Shown here: piece after piece, positions 28,339-37,495 of the stretch
How the letters are laid out: each line of letters begins with the position of its first letter
Numbering within the stretch: position 1 is the first letter of the stretch
From: Choristocarpus tenellus KU-1152
Taxonomy: Eukaryota > Phaeophyceae
Direction: 5' to 3'
Assembly (NCBI GenBank): GCA_964200185.2
Contig: CAXNAD020000038.1
Coordinates: forward strand, 1-37,495
Length of the DNA: 37,495 nucleotides
Notes under the pieces: generated by a model
What the model was told of the DNA's origin: nothing
What the model saw: only the letters and a program-made list of their open reading frames with translations
Database searches by the model: none
Program-made: the position numbers and the translations under genes

Positions 28339-29663
28339 AAGGAAGGAATCTATTATCCTGAATGCCGGAGGTGAAGAAGGGTTCCGAGCTGTTGGAAGAG
28401 GGATTTTGAACAGGTGTCGGAAACAGCAATAGAGCCTTTTTCAGTTGAAAACATTTTTGTCTCGATCCAAGATTGTAGCAGTTATTCCGTCTAGGAGAAG
28501 CACCTCCAAGTTTGAGAGTAGAACTACAAACTAAATGATTAAGCTGGACATCTTAAAGTTGATTGTACTTATATTTTATGCACTCTCTTCATGATATTAT
28601 GCTCATAGTGGAGTTTTCATCTGTGACACGGTGTGCATAGTGTGATGAAATCTTCACCCTTCAGGTTCTTTGTGCATTGTGTTGTACTCCTGTAATTACA
28701 GAGTTTTTGCCTGATCAGTGACATACAGACTACTCCAATTTAGCATCAAATTGTGTTAAACACCCCTCTCTTTCTTGGTGGCATTATCACCTTCTCCTTT
28801 GTGCTTGCATAAGAAAAAACAATGACAAAAGTGTCTTCAGTGCACTTCGAGCTATGTCATGTTTTGGTGCTACTATACAACTTGGAAGTTAATAAATACT
28901 CCAAATACTTAACAGTAGTGGCTTTATTGTACTAGAGTGATGTATTGAAGCCAAGAAGAATCAAGAGGTTACTACCAGTAATATAGGATACAAATTCGAT
29001 TATTGCCTATTTGATAAAAGGAAAAGCTGTCCTCATTTTTGAGAAATATTTATCCTGCCTTCTTCAAAGTAGGTCTGCACTTCTCATAGTGGCAGGCGGA
29101 ATGCCTCTTCTTGGAGAGACTGCTGTTGCCACATTGAGTAGGGGGATCTGCACCTATCAAAAAGGATGAATACTGTTACCTCTGTTGTAACTATTTGGTG
29201 AGAAAAGGAGGTGACGTGAGGACGCCTTGAAATGTGTTCTTGTGAACCAATATCAGTTATTTATTGTCGCAAATGCCCAGTGCTGGTGTTCCACAGTTCG
29301 CTGTATGCACACCCGTTGGTATCTCATTTTTTGATATCCAGTAGATGTGCCGCAGGTGAAGCACAAAGTGGATCAATCTCGAGCATAGATAAAGGGGACA
29401 TTTTAAATGCGATCGTAGTATTGGTATGTTCAGAAGACATGGATGGAAGAACCGTGTACCACCCGTGGAGAAATTGTACCTACTATCTCCAATGTATCAC
29501 GCATGAAATTAAAATTAATACGATAAACTACCGCCATGAAATTCTGAACAATTCCTCGTCGCCTAAGCAACCGTACTTCTTGTTAGTGGATGTCGGAGAG
29601 TAGGCAGAACAAAAGCGTTTCTTGTTGACACTCCCAAAACCATCTCAAAACACTGAGCAAAAC
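28339..29663. other. Intergenic region between convergent genes
   Basis: It holds the 3' flanks of the lumen-protein gene (+) and the coiled-coil gene (-). AT-rich; possible poly(A)-signal-like AATAAA occurs near 28891. The right part contains the small + open frame listed separately. Confidence 0.5.
29232..29603 (+). CDS. Hypothetical small ORF, possibly a lone exon or relic
   Basis: It reads SISSIDKGDILNAIVVLVCS, then EDMDGRTVYHPWRNC and a polar tail to TAG. The second half looks protein-like, and an acceptor-like GTGCCGCAG|GTG lies at about 29357. There are no partner exons, no family match and no promoter. It lies between two convergent 3' ends. Confidence 0.2.
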   Translation: MCSCEPISVIYCRKCPVLVFHSSLYAHPLVSHFLISSRCAAGEAQSGSISSIDKGDILNAIVVLVCSEDMDGRTVYHPWRNCTYYLQCITHEIKINTINYRHEILNNSSSPKQPYFLLVDVGE

Positions 29664-29870
29664 CTAGGTTCTGCCCCTATCCCCATCATTGTAACTATGG
29701 TTGTGGGATGAAACGTCCCTTGGGGAAATGGACCTGGCCGAGCTACAGATGGATCTGCTTGTGGCTGGTTGAGTGAAGAAAGTATGGGCATGTGCATTGC
29801 CAGAAGGATGGCGTGCAGGAAATGGACTACGCATTAGGTGCCGGTCGTCACCCACCGTGAATAGTAGCAC
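29664..29870 (-). CDS. Coiled-coil gene last exon (stop TAG at 29664)
   Basis: The acceptor ACTGTGTCTCAG|GTG is in phase 0. The exon reads VLLFTVGDDRHLMRSPFPAR, then HPSGNAHAHTFFTQPATSRS, then a Ser/Arg/His-rich C-terminus and TAG. The length, 207 nt, keeps the multiple-of-three rule of this gene. Confidence 0.55.
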   Translation of the reverse strand: MLLFTVGDDRHLMRSPFPARHPSGNAHAHTFFTQPATSRSICSSARSISPRDVSSHNHSYNDGDRGRT

Positions 29871-32800
29871 CTGAGACACAGTGTATGGGTTTTGTGGGAA
29901 TGGATTGGGAGGAAGGAGGAGACCAGGCAAAGGCTATTAGTTTGGAGTTTATTTGGAAACAGCAATTGATGTGGTGGGATTTGAGGGATACCATCGAAGA
30001 GGGGTGTGCAATTGAGTTTTTTTTTAAGGCCACAAGGACTGCCTTGTGGTACATGTGTTTTGAGTGAAAGTATCTTAGAGGGTACGAGTTTTTCCCTGTT
30101 TGTCCATTTGGGGCTTGGCTTACCATAGGTTTTTTTATGACATTTTACTACTCCAAAATGTTTTGGAGTAGGTATAATGTATACATTATGAAAAGGTGTG
30201 TCCAGAACAAGGATATTGACATTTACTAACAAACAAGATAGCCAAAATTACATCAAAATCGCAACATTGGATTTTGGACCCCAAATGGACACGGCCTTAT
30301 CCTCTAAGATACTTTGGTTCTTTTGAGCACTGTGAAAGGCACTCTCAGCTAAAAAGTATATTTGTAACCACAATTTGATCTTCTTCAGCCATATCCTCCT
30401 AACGAGGGATAACTTCATTGGAGGTGTGGGTATAGTTTATGTTGCACAAGATCCAACAGGGCTTTGGAACCCCTTGAAGGGTCAAAATTGACTCCTCCAA
30501 TAAGGTGGTTTGCTTATGTGGACAACACGTGGTTCAATGGCGTCATATTAGATCTTAGTCCAGCCTACGTAGAGGTTTGATTTGCCCTTCTAGGAAAAAA
30601 TAGTGCTACTGGAAGAACATGAGCGGGTAACGTTCAGGGCACATAGAAGAAGACATCACCAAAATTGCTATAAGCCCGACAACCAATCTGAACAATTTCC
30701 TCACACTTAACTCTAGCCTTTACACACACCTTGCTGTAATCAGGCCCCCTTGACAACGGAGTATCTTCTTTTTGTGTGCCCTGACCCACAAACATATGCC
30801 CTCCTTCTGTTGCCTGGTGCTTAAGGCGAACACTATCTCCCTCGCTGCCCCCTTTGATTTTGCCATGTTTTTTCCCTTTAATACCTCCTTCCCGATCGCT
30901 GAAACCCTGGTCTACAAGTGGCTCCCCCCTACCCCCACCAGGTGGACTCCCTTTGCCAAGAGGTGAAGTAGAGTGGAAGAGGGAGTAGGGTGGGGAGCTG
31001 TTACCCACTAGGGGCTGGAAACGGCAACCTCCTGATCGTTCCCCTTTTTGGTGCCCGCTCTGGGAAAGGGATACGCGCTTTGCAGGGGAGTTTGTACTGC
31101 AGTGACAGGCCCTCCTCCTCGCATGGTTAACTGAGGGGGCTGTAGGGGCAGATCCCCCAGTCGACCATGTTTTCCACCTTTGATTCCATCCAGCACTGCC
31201 TGCAGCAGAGAGCGGTACAGATTCTTGAAAGGCAGAGTACAGGTCTGAAGGGGTCGGTCCCCAATCACGCAACTCCCTGTAGGACGCTGTCTGGCAGGCG
31301 ACTTCACGGGTTCGGCGCCTCTTGACACGCCGAACAGCTGGTTCCTGAACAGATTAGCGTAAAGGAGAAGAGCCAACACCGATGCAAGGACAGAGTGAAA
31401 GTATCTTAGAGGGTACGAGTTCTTGCCCTGTTTGTCCATCTGGGGCTTGGCTTCCCATGGGTTTTTTATGACATCTTCCTACTCCGATTTTTTTTCCGGA
31501 ACTGGTACAATGTCATACGTTTTGGTGTAGGTTTCATGTATAAAACCACGAGAACGTGTAGATAGATAACAAGGATATTGACACTTCCTAACAAACACGA
31601 TGGCCAAAATTCCATCAAAACCGCAACAATGGATTTCGGCCCCCCAAATGGACGCGGTTGTACCCTCTACGGTACTTTTACTAGGAGAAAGTTCTGAGAA
31701 ATGGGGAATTTTTTCGAACTTGGGTGGAAATCAGTTGGAACAAAACACAGTAGATGTGTATATGAGGTACTCTGGAATATACTTTTTCAAGGTGGAGGGA
31801 ACATGTCACATTTTGTGCTTTTGTTTCTGGGTCGATTTAGGGTTAGGGCAGTGTTTGAGATAGAGTGAGGGGGTGGATTGATTGGCAGTAGGAGTGGTAG
31901 TAGAATGAGAAAATGCTCAAGGAAAATGATTGTGTATTTTTTGTGAAAGGGTTGGCTGACTCTCCATTGTGGTGGGTAGTTGGGTAAACTGAAACCTCCT
32001 CCTGTTTAAAACGCTCAAACTCTGAGTATATCCAAGGTTTGGAAACGTTCCAAACGTGTTGACAGGGGTGAAGGGCCGACAAAGACAGTAGTAACAATTG
32101 TGTATCATCATCTAATCAGGTCATGAGGATTGAGCTCAACCTTGGGTGGAAGACACATCCCTGGACGCAGACTGCATAAGACAGAGTTCCAGAAGCAGGT
32201 ATATGCTGACACTCACAATTGCTTTTACTAGATCCAATGATATTCTACCACTGCCAAACTATTATTCATAGGCCTTTGATACTAAAAGAGTCAAGAAGAG
32301 ATTTCAAAGTTTGACAGTATCTAAGAAAACTTTCAGAAAAAAATTGAGGGCAAATGGATGCAGAGGGAGGGGGAAACTCTCACGGGGTGATGAATACATT
32401 ACCTGTACCATCTCTCCTCAATATACAGACTTGAAAAGATATATTCTACTCTTTCAAGGTTCTATATGAAACTGAATCCATATTTGAATGGAATAGGACA
32501 TATGAGAGCGAGTAAAAGGAAGAAGCACTAGACCTCATGCCAATTCCACACTTCCTCATGTATGTCAAATAAATTTCTTGGGGAGGGATAAGGTGACGCA
32601 CAGATATATCCGATGATGCAACCCTGTTTTTGGTGCTCCCTGCATTACAGCAATGAGATCACAGCATTCAGGGTAGCAAGCCTATGTACAAGGGGGGGAT
32701 TGAGAAAAAGACACCTCTATGTGCACCAGTGTGATATGAGAGCTATAGGTTGAAATATATTTATGCTTCAAATACAATTTTAGCAATGTATGGGCTTGAA

Positions 32801-35800
32801 TCTACTCATCTCCCCGTGACGTATCTCGTACTCAGTACCCACTTTATTATATGCAGCATGACATGGGTAGAGCATCACATAACGCCATCATATAAAAAAA
32901 ATATCTGGTGCATTTCCTTGGAGATGGCTCAAAGTGTCTGCAGGGGGGTGTCGGCTGTCCCTTTGGAGCCAACTTTCTCATATTGCGATTTTTGGGTGAA
33001 TTGGTTGCATACATCGAATGGATAATGAAAGTAGACCTTTCCTGGTTATGCCCAAATGGATATCCTGGTGTAGACCCCCCCACCCCCCCAAGATACTTTG
33101 GGTCAGATACAAAGAAGAAGAGGCAGATCCTATGGTGACTGAACACTTACAATGCCTGCATACAATGAACATGAAAAATAGCCAAAGGTCAAAAAAATTT
33201 CTTAGGGTCCAGCCTATGCCTTTCCAACCCATTGAGCTTGTCAATATGGAGTATGAGAGTACACTGTTTCAAAAAAATTCTGGACACTCACAAGTAGGTC
33301 CCAGGATGGTATCCCCGTCAATTGCTTGTCTGACCACAAGCTGAGGGTATCCCCTTCCTGTTGTCGCTCCCTGCCCCTGACCCCCCTCCCCCCTCTACCT
33401 CGCCCCCCTGCCCTGCCACCTCCCCAAAGCTCCTCTCCGTCTATGCTTCCTGCATCGCTACATTTCCCTCCTCTATTAGCTACCCTTTTCTCCTCTTTGT
33501 CATTGTTGCAGCTACTAGTAATCCCAGCCAGTGCTGGGAGACTAAGGATTTCGGGCTTGACTGGTCTTGGGGTTACTGGCTGCATATGGAGAAGGTGCAA
33601 TTGAAGCATGAAAAAATGGAAGTAAGGTGGCTTTATGAACTCAGAGTAAAAAAACACTATATTAAATCACGCAGCTAATTGTAGCAATGATGGTCTAGGG
33701 GGATAGAAATGCTAAAGATATATGAATAGCTTCGATTTACACATGCTATTGTTTTTAGTGTTTTGTGTTCTGATTCATCTAGGAATCTCAATGGACTGGT
33801 GTGGCTGGGTGGGTGGGTTGGACCTCATGCTGAACCGACATTATAGTAAAATTCAAAGAGCAAACCTGTGTATCACCATACATTTCTTCATGCTTGAATG
33901 TATCTATGCCCTATGGACATAGAAAACTCCAAATATCGGCATTACCAACCTCTCTGAAAACATGTAGTTACGACCACTTCATGTCCCAACCTTAACTATA
34001 GCCTTCCTTCTCTACCGCTACCACTGCCACCACCTCCATCATCATCACAACTTCACTGAAAGGTTTGTCACATCATACCTCCACCATGACCTGCAGCTTG
34101 GACAAAAATAGTCTCATCAATGCCTGTGCCACCTCTACATCCTTGAGGATAACATCGTCATCTGGCACGGGATCATCCTCGGGCCACAACAGAAGGTATT
34201 CCTCATTCCCATTTGTGATTAACCTAGTAGCTTCTTTCACCAGTCTCTTCTGCTTGCCACCATGTGCTACCTGTGGCACCTCTTTGCTTTCCCTGATCTC
34301 TTCAGGGGCCCCCTTCTCCCCATGTGTTGCTCTTCCAGAAAGCTCGGACTCAGCTCCAGTTTCAACACATGTGATTGGCTCTGCTCCCTCCCTGTTTTCT
34401 TGAGTTACCTCACCAGCACCTTCTTGCACTCCCCTAGAGTTGGACTGCATATCATTAATATCATGCACAGCATGAATTACCGCTGGACTGTTGATGAGGT
34501 TAGATGAGGAGAAGGGGGGCAAGACTGATGCAGTAGCATCGGAAGTAGTAGTACTTTCCACTGTGGAGGCATCTACAAAATCTGGAGCTTGTGGGTAGGC
34601 TGCCGTTGACCCTATGTCTTTGTTCTCATGGCTGTTGGAAACCCTCTCCCTTGCACTGGCATCCTCATGGCACCATGCCAACAACCTTAGGTATGACAGA
34701 AGTTCGGGGGTGATTTTGAGATGGAGGAAGCCCACCACAAGACAATGCAAAAATAGGGTGAAGTACCCAAGGAGGATGCGGAAAATGCGGAATTGGTTGG
34801 TTATCGAAGTGAAAGGAGGGGGTTGAAACCTCCGAAATAAGAGACATTGGTATTTTCTGGCGTATCAGGGGGGAGGGTGCCTCATGCACTCAAACTGTCG
34901 ATAAGTTTGCCAGTTGATGTGATATGCAGCACCTCTCAGAATAGTACCCTCCACCAAAAATTTCCGTTGTTGGCTTTGAAGATTACACAATCAGTGACCT
35001 ATCAGCAAGTGATTTCAGAAACCTTTGAGTATAACTTGGTTCCAATCTGAGTCAAATTATCTTAGAGGGTAGAGCCGCGTCCATATGGGGACCCAAATCC
35101 AATGTTGCACTTTGATGTAATTTTGTCTATCGTGTTTATTAGGAGATGTCAATATCCTTGCTTTAGACACACTTTCAGACACACTTTTCATAGCGTATAC
35201 ATTTTACCTACTCCGAAACATTTTGGAGTAGGTAAAATGTCATTAAAGACCCGTTGGGAAGCTAACCCCCAAATGGACAAACGAGGAAAAACTCGTACTC
35301 TGAGATACTTTCACTTATCTGCTTAGCCTGATCTCGTCTGCTTCTTGTCCAATACAATCTTCCTTATTTACTGCTGTCGATTTTGAACAATGTTTGACCA
35401 CGTTCGAGCATGTTATATGCAAAAATAAAAAAAATCGACAAATTGTTTATTCATCATTGCATCAGGCATCGAACCAATGTGTGCCAACCAATCGATTTTA
35501 CAAATCGTTGAAATAATCAATCAATCAAACCCTGCTCTTGCAATATATATATAGAGCAGTTGCTTTTCATATTTACCAGGGTTTTTTTTTTGGTATGAAG
35601 ATTACATAACTGTCCCTTTGGAATCATGTCTCGCCTGGTTAGTGCAGCTCTTAGTTCTAGGGTCCGCACGCGTTCATCCTCAGCTTCCCTGGCCTTGAGG
35701 TTTGTCTCTTCAACGAGGGATCGGACAGCAGAAATAGCTGCCTCCTTCTTCCTCAGCTATATTTGTTTGGGAGAAATATTTTGTGAAATTTGGGCAGAGG

Positions 35801-37232
35801 GCGGTGATCACAAGTATTGCTCAAGAGCTAGATGGAAATTTTCTGATTTTTTTCACTTCTTGCAGCTTCTAAAGCAGGAAATATGTCGTGGTCCTTGTTA
35901 ATGTTGCCTTCCATTGTTACATGATGTTTTGTGGACTGTTGCCAGCTTAAGAAAGGTGAGAACCCTGGTGTTGAGCGGGTGCCTAGGAAGGTGAAGTGGT
36001 CAGGCAATTGACTTCCTGGCCTTTCATCAAGATGTGGCCCTCTCTCAATGTCTTTTCATCTCAAGGTCTGATTTTTTCTAGTCCCACTCAACCAACTCCC
36101 AACCACCACCCACCACAATCCTACACGGCACATTCCATACCCCACACCTCTTCATGTAGGTTCAGCATCTCTTGTCTCTCCTCCGCAGACATACCCGCCA
36201 GCTTGTGACACAGGCTTGGCCAAGCTGTCTTCCCTCCCTGGAGACTCATATTCTCCTGCAGCTAGTTTAGGTCGAGTTTAGGGTAACATTTGGGATTGAG
36301 CTCATGGAAAGTGATGGCACAGCTGAGGTGGAGTAGATTCAGGATTGAGAAATATCCTAGAGGTCAACAAAATTTGGAAGTTGAGGCTGCTATGAGTTAC
36401 TATGAATTACTATGAGCAGCACATGTTCCAAGTGCCATAAGGCACTATAGGGTGCATCAAATGTGAATTGGATTTTCTTCAAGGGGCACGCCATTCATGC
36501 AGCATTGTTTCTCCATCTATTGGGAGATGCACACAACATTTCAGCAAGTATGGAGAGGTCTTCTGGCGATGTGCACCGAATTTGGAGCCAAGAAAGCCTT
36601 GTTCAAGGAAGGAGGATGAATGGGGGGGACACGAATGTAGGGTGGGAGGGTGGCTATAGTAACTCCAAGAATCATGGTCTCCGAACTGGGGATGAGAGCA
36701 ATTAAGACCCTAACCTTCACCCAAGGAAACCAGGAACAAAGAACCAAGAACTGATTCAGAATTGTTCTAGAAATGCCCCTCTCTCTTTTTTCAAATAAAA
36801 GAATTATCGTTGATTTTAATTGCCCGGAGTGGCGATGTTGGTATACATTCAGACAGAATAACCTACAATACCTGCCACTACTATGAACACCCCTGCACCT
36901 CAATGGCAATCCAATTTATATTTTTTTCACTTGGTCACCTTCACCTTCCACAAGCTGTGCGCATCACTTCTCCCCACAAAACGGGTAGATCACACCACTA
37001 CTCCCTCCCTATCTCCCATGTCTGTCTAATCCCCTGCCCCCCTCAAACTCACCTTGCCATACAAGCAAAGGATGATTCGTTGTAGGAGGTGACTGCGCTT
37101 TGCTAGTTCTTGCACAGCATGCCTGGCCGAGCCAGTCTTTGCAAGGAGAATGGTGTTGGCCTCTAGAAGTTGGGTACCTGTGTGAGTCAAACTTTCCACC
37201 TCTGCACACTGAAACCGTAACTCCGACATCAT
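29664..37232 (-). CDS. Unrecognised coiled-coil protein, 7 exons, all phase 0 (may extend right)
   Basis: I do not recognise this protein. Exons: 37232-37053, 36255-36148, 35756-35577, about 34663-34079, 33579-33292, 31344-30730, 29870-29664 (stop TAG). Every exon length is a multiple of three and every intron lies between codons, so each exon could be skipped without a frameshift. The first three exons are heptad-like and charged, consistent with coiled coil. The middle exon is acidic and Ser/Thr-rich, with one ordered patch (NEEYLLLWPEDDPVPDDDV). Exon 5 is Gly/Arg-rich, and exon 6 begins with a basic, well-formed segment (EPAVRRVKRRRTREVACQ). The last exon is Ser/His-rich. The total is about 720 residues. 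It could be a scaffold or tether, but no function can be assigned. The gene converges on the lumen-protein gene. Confidence 0.62.
29871..30729. other. Coiled-coil gene last intron (0.86 kb)
   Basis: Largely occupied by foldback copy 1; otherwise nothing recognised. Confidence 0.5.
30067..30315 (+). mobile_element. Foldback/MITE-like element, copy 1
   Basis: Terminal inverted repeats read AAAGTATCTTAGAGG at the left and the reverse complement (CCTCTAAGATACTTT) at the right. The subterminal GTCCATTTGGGG also recurs inverted. The centre is a palindrome, ACTCCAAAATGTTTTGGAGT. There is no coding capacity. It lies in the last intron of the coiled-coil gene. TTTTGAG occurs on both sides (about 30057 and 30322), but the target duplication is not certain. 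Confidence 0.85.
30730..31344 (-). CDS. Coiled-coil gene exon 6
   Basis: The branch-point-like ACGCTAAT and acceptor CTGTTCAG|GAA give phase 0. The exon begins EPAVRRVKRRRTREVACQ, then ASYRELRDWGPTPSDLYSAF, then becomes Ser/Gly/Lys-rich, ending TPLSRGPDYSK. The donor AGCAAG|GTGTGT is in phase 0. A later donor at 30660 (TTTTG|GTGATG) would be out of phase with the last exon. A second open frame overlaps at 31008-31270 but lacks matching splice sites. Confidence 0.58.
31398..31678 (+). mobile_element. Foldback/MITE-like element, copy 2
   Basis: Same orientation as copy 1 and similar throughout (GTATCTTAGAGGGTACGAG, TTTGTCCATCTGGGGCTTGG, AACAAGGATATTGACA, CAAATGGACGCGG). Its right end is mutated to GGTACTTT, and the central palindrome is disrupted and longer. 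It lies in intron 5 of the coiled-coil gene, starting only about 54 bp upstream (in transcript sense) of the exon 6 acceptor. Confidence 0.85.
32926..33104. mobile_element. Divergent short relative of the foldback element
   Basis: The left end GGCTCAAAGTGTCTGCAGGG and the right end CCCCCCAAGATACTTTGGGTC are imperfect inverted repeats. They share the CAAAGTATCTT core of copies 1-3, and an internal CCCAAATGGA matches their subterminal motif. About 180 bp, non-coding, in intron 5 of the coiled-coil gene. Confidence 0.55.
33292..33579 (-). CDS. Coiled-coil gene exon 5 (Gly/Arg-rich)
   Basis: The acceptor CATATGCAG|CCA is in phase 0. The exon reads PVTPRPVKPEILSLPALAG, then an RG-rich stretch (GGGRAGGRGRGGRGVRGRER), then GDTLSLWSDKQLTGIPSWDL. 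The donor CTACTT|GTGAGT is in phase 0. RGG-like runs often mark RNA-binding or arginine-methylated segments; that is inference only. Confidence 0.6.
34079..34663 (-). CDS. Coiled-coil gene exon 4 (acidic, Ser/Thr-rich)
   Basis: The frame is open to about 34835. The phase-0 acceptor CATGAG|GAT puts the start at 34663; CCTAAG|G near 34685 would need phase 2. The exon reads DASARERVSNSHENKD, a Ser/Thr-rich stretch, GAGEVTQENREGAEPITC, then the ordered block ATRLITNGNEEYLLLWPEDD and ILKDVEVAQALMRLFLSKLQ. The donor GTGGAG|GTATGA is in phase 0. The upstream hydrophobic translation (FRIFRILLGYFTLFLH) is probably the pyrimidine tract rather than a membrane helix. Confidence 0.6.
34664..35576. other. 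Coiled-coil gene intron 3 (0.9 kb)
   Basis: Holds foldback copy 3. The AT-rich part (35390-35560) includes repeated AATCGATTTTACAAATCG-like inverted phrases. Part of 34664-34835 could be coding if exon 4 starts earlier. Confidence 0.45.
35054..35311 (-). mobile_element. Foldback/MITE-like element, copy 3 (opposite orientation)
   Basis: This is an inverted copy of the family. Its left end matches the right end of copies 1-2 (ATTATCTTAGAGGGTAGAGC, GTCAATATCCTTG). Its right end is AAACTCGTACTCTGAGATAC. The central palindrome is nearly perfect: CCTACTCCGAAACATTTT followed by GGAGTAGG. It lies in the intron between exons 3 and 4 of the coiled-coil gene. Confidence 0.85.
35577..35756 (-). CDS. Coiled-coil gene exon 3 (60 codons)
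   Basis: The acceptor AAATATAG|CTG is in phase 0. The exon reads LRKKEAAISAVRSLVEETN, then LKAREAEDERVRTLELRAAL, then TRRDMIPKGQ, a strongly helical and charged stretch. The tail (LHTKKKTL) runs over an A-tract to the donor CCCTG|GTAAAT in phase 0. The last dozen residues are less convincing, and an earlier end is possible. The frame has only a late ATG, so ORF callers miss it. Confidence 0.6.
36148..36255 (-). CDS. Coiled-coil gene exon 2 (36 codons, hidden)
   Basis: The acceptor TAGCTGCAG|GAG is in phase 0. The exon reads ENMSLQGGKTAWPSLCHK and LAGMSAEERQEMLNLHEE. The donor GAAGAG|GTGTGG is in phase 0. It is too short for ordinary ORF calling, but splice sites, charge pattern and phase all fit the flanking exons. 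Confidence 0.62.
36256..37052. other. Coiled-coil gene intron 1 (0.8 kb)
   Basis: A short tandem (TATGAGTTAC-like, three times) lies at 36389-36418. The minus open frame at 36541-36909 has no fitting splice sites. Nothing else recognised. Confidence 0.45.
37053..37232 (-). CDS. Coiled-coil gene, first visible exon (60 codons)
   Basis: The exon starts either at acceptor ATGATCAG|ATG or at the ATG itself as translation start (MMSELRFQCAEVESLTH). Leu/Ile-rich heptads follow (TQLLEANTILLAKTGSARHA, AVQELAKRSHLLQRIILCLY). The donor GGCAAG|GTGAGT is consensus, phase 0. It is the most convincing exon of this gene. Confidence 0.68.
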
Positions 37233-37495
37233 CTGATCATGTCCCAACCCCACGACCCCGTGTCCAGAGGTTAAAATTATAATTGATCTATGTTTTTTTT
37301 TATTGTGTTACCAACATCATCAATAGTGCTCACCTGATAGTGCGATGAGTTCCACTCTTATTTTTATAATATTTCAAAAAAAATTTAAAAAAAAAAAAAA
37401 ACACACAAAAAAGACAAGCTAAACTTAAAAAAAAAAAAAAGAGAACAAAAACAAAAAAATAGTGAAGGATAGTAACTCAACTCTATGGAAATCAC
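37233..37495. other. AT-rich right edge: upstream intron or 5' flank
   Basis: Several A-runs of 10-15 bases lie between 37377 and 37440. Whether this is the coiled-coil gene's upstream intron or its promoter cannot be told from the window. Confidence 0.4.

Larger units (their letters stand above)
31345..33291. other. Coiled-coil gene intron 5 (1.95 kb)
   Basis: Contains foldback copy 2 near its 3' end and the divergent relative near its 5' end. A GATTTAGGGTTAGGGCAG telomere-like motif lies at about 31838. No hidden exon was found. Confidence 0.5.

Noticed and set aside
31008-31439. Alternative minus frame CVIGDRPLQTCTLPFKNLY over exon 6 of the coiled-coil gene
   Set aside because: It lacks an acceptor and donor in phase; the other frame has CTGTTCAG|GAA and AGCAAG|GTGTGT.

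Overview
The window is nuclear DNA of an intron-rich photosynthetic eukaryote, most likely an ochrophyte (stramenopile) alga. The best evidence is a nuclear gene at 26.8-28.3 kb. Its product starts with a signal peptide cut before a Phe, continues into a plastid transit segment, and ends its presequence with a lumenal signal. That arrangement is typical of secondary red plastids, so a haptophyte or cryptophyte is not excluded. Introns, GT-AG splice sites, purine-rich exons and many simple repeats all argue against a prokaryote. No rRNA, tRNA or CRISPR was found.

Layout. (1) From 26331 down to 1977 and beyond the left edge, on the minus strand, lies the 5' part of a very large SEN1/senataxin-type RNA:DNA helicase gene. 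I assembled 15 exons (about 2,190 codons). They carry the whole N-terminal helical region plus the first strand/helix of the helicase 'stalk'. The ATP-binding core should lie left of position 1. Several of these exons are short, or have no start codon, and are found only by splice-site phase matching. (2) At 26836-28338 (+), head-to-head with SEN1, is a two-exon gene for a thylakoid-lumen protein of about 285 residues, possibly of the PsbQ/Psb31-like extrinsic type. (3) From 37232 (or further right) down to 29664, on the minus strand, is a seven-exon gene for an unrecognised protein. It has coiled-coil segments at the N-terminal end and low-complexity basic segments after them. All its introns fall in phase 0, and it converges on the lumen-protein gene.

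The space between exons holds the window's repeats. There are three copies of a 250-280 bp foldback (MITE-like) element at 30.1, 31.4-31.7 and 35.1 kb, plus a divergent relative near 33.0 kb. There is also a 10-copy 21-bp minisatellite at 15.05 kb, AAT, AT and poly-C tracts, an old diverged repeat family at 10.2-12.8 kb, interstitial TTAGGG-like motifs, and a few degenerate ORFs that look like mobile-element relics. The largest intron, about 6.2 kb (9695-15892), is nearly all such material.

Exon edges come from reading GT/AG sites and phases by eye, with no transcript data. The joins near 23.3-22.7 kb, 6.8 kb, 6.3 kb and 34.7 kb are the least certain.
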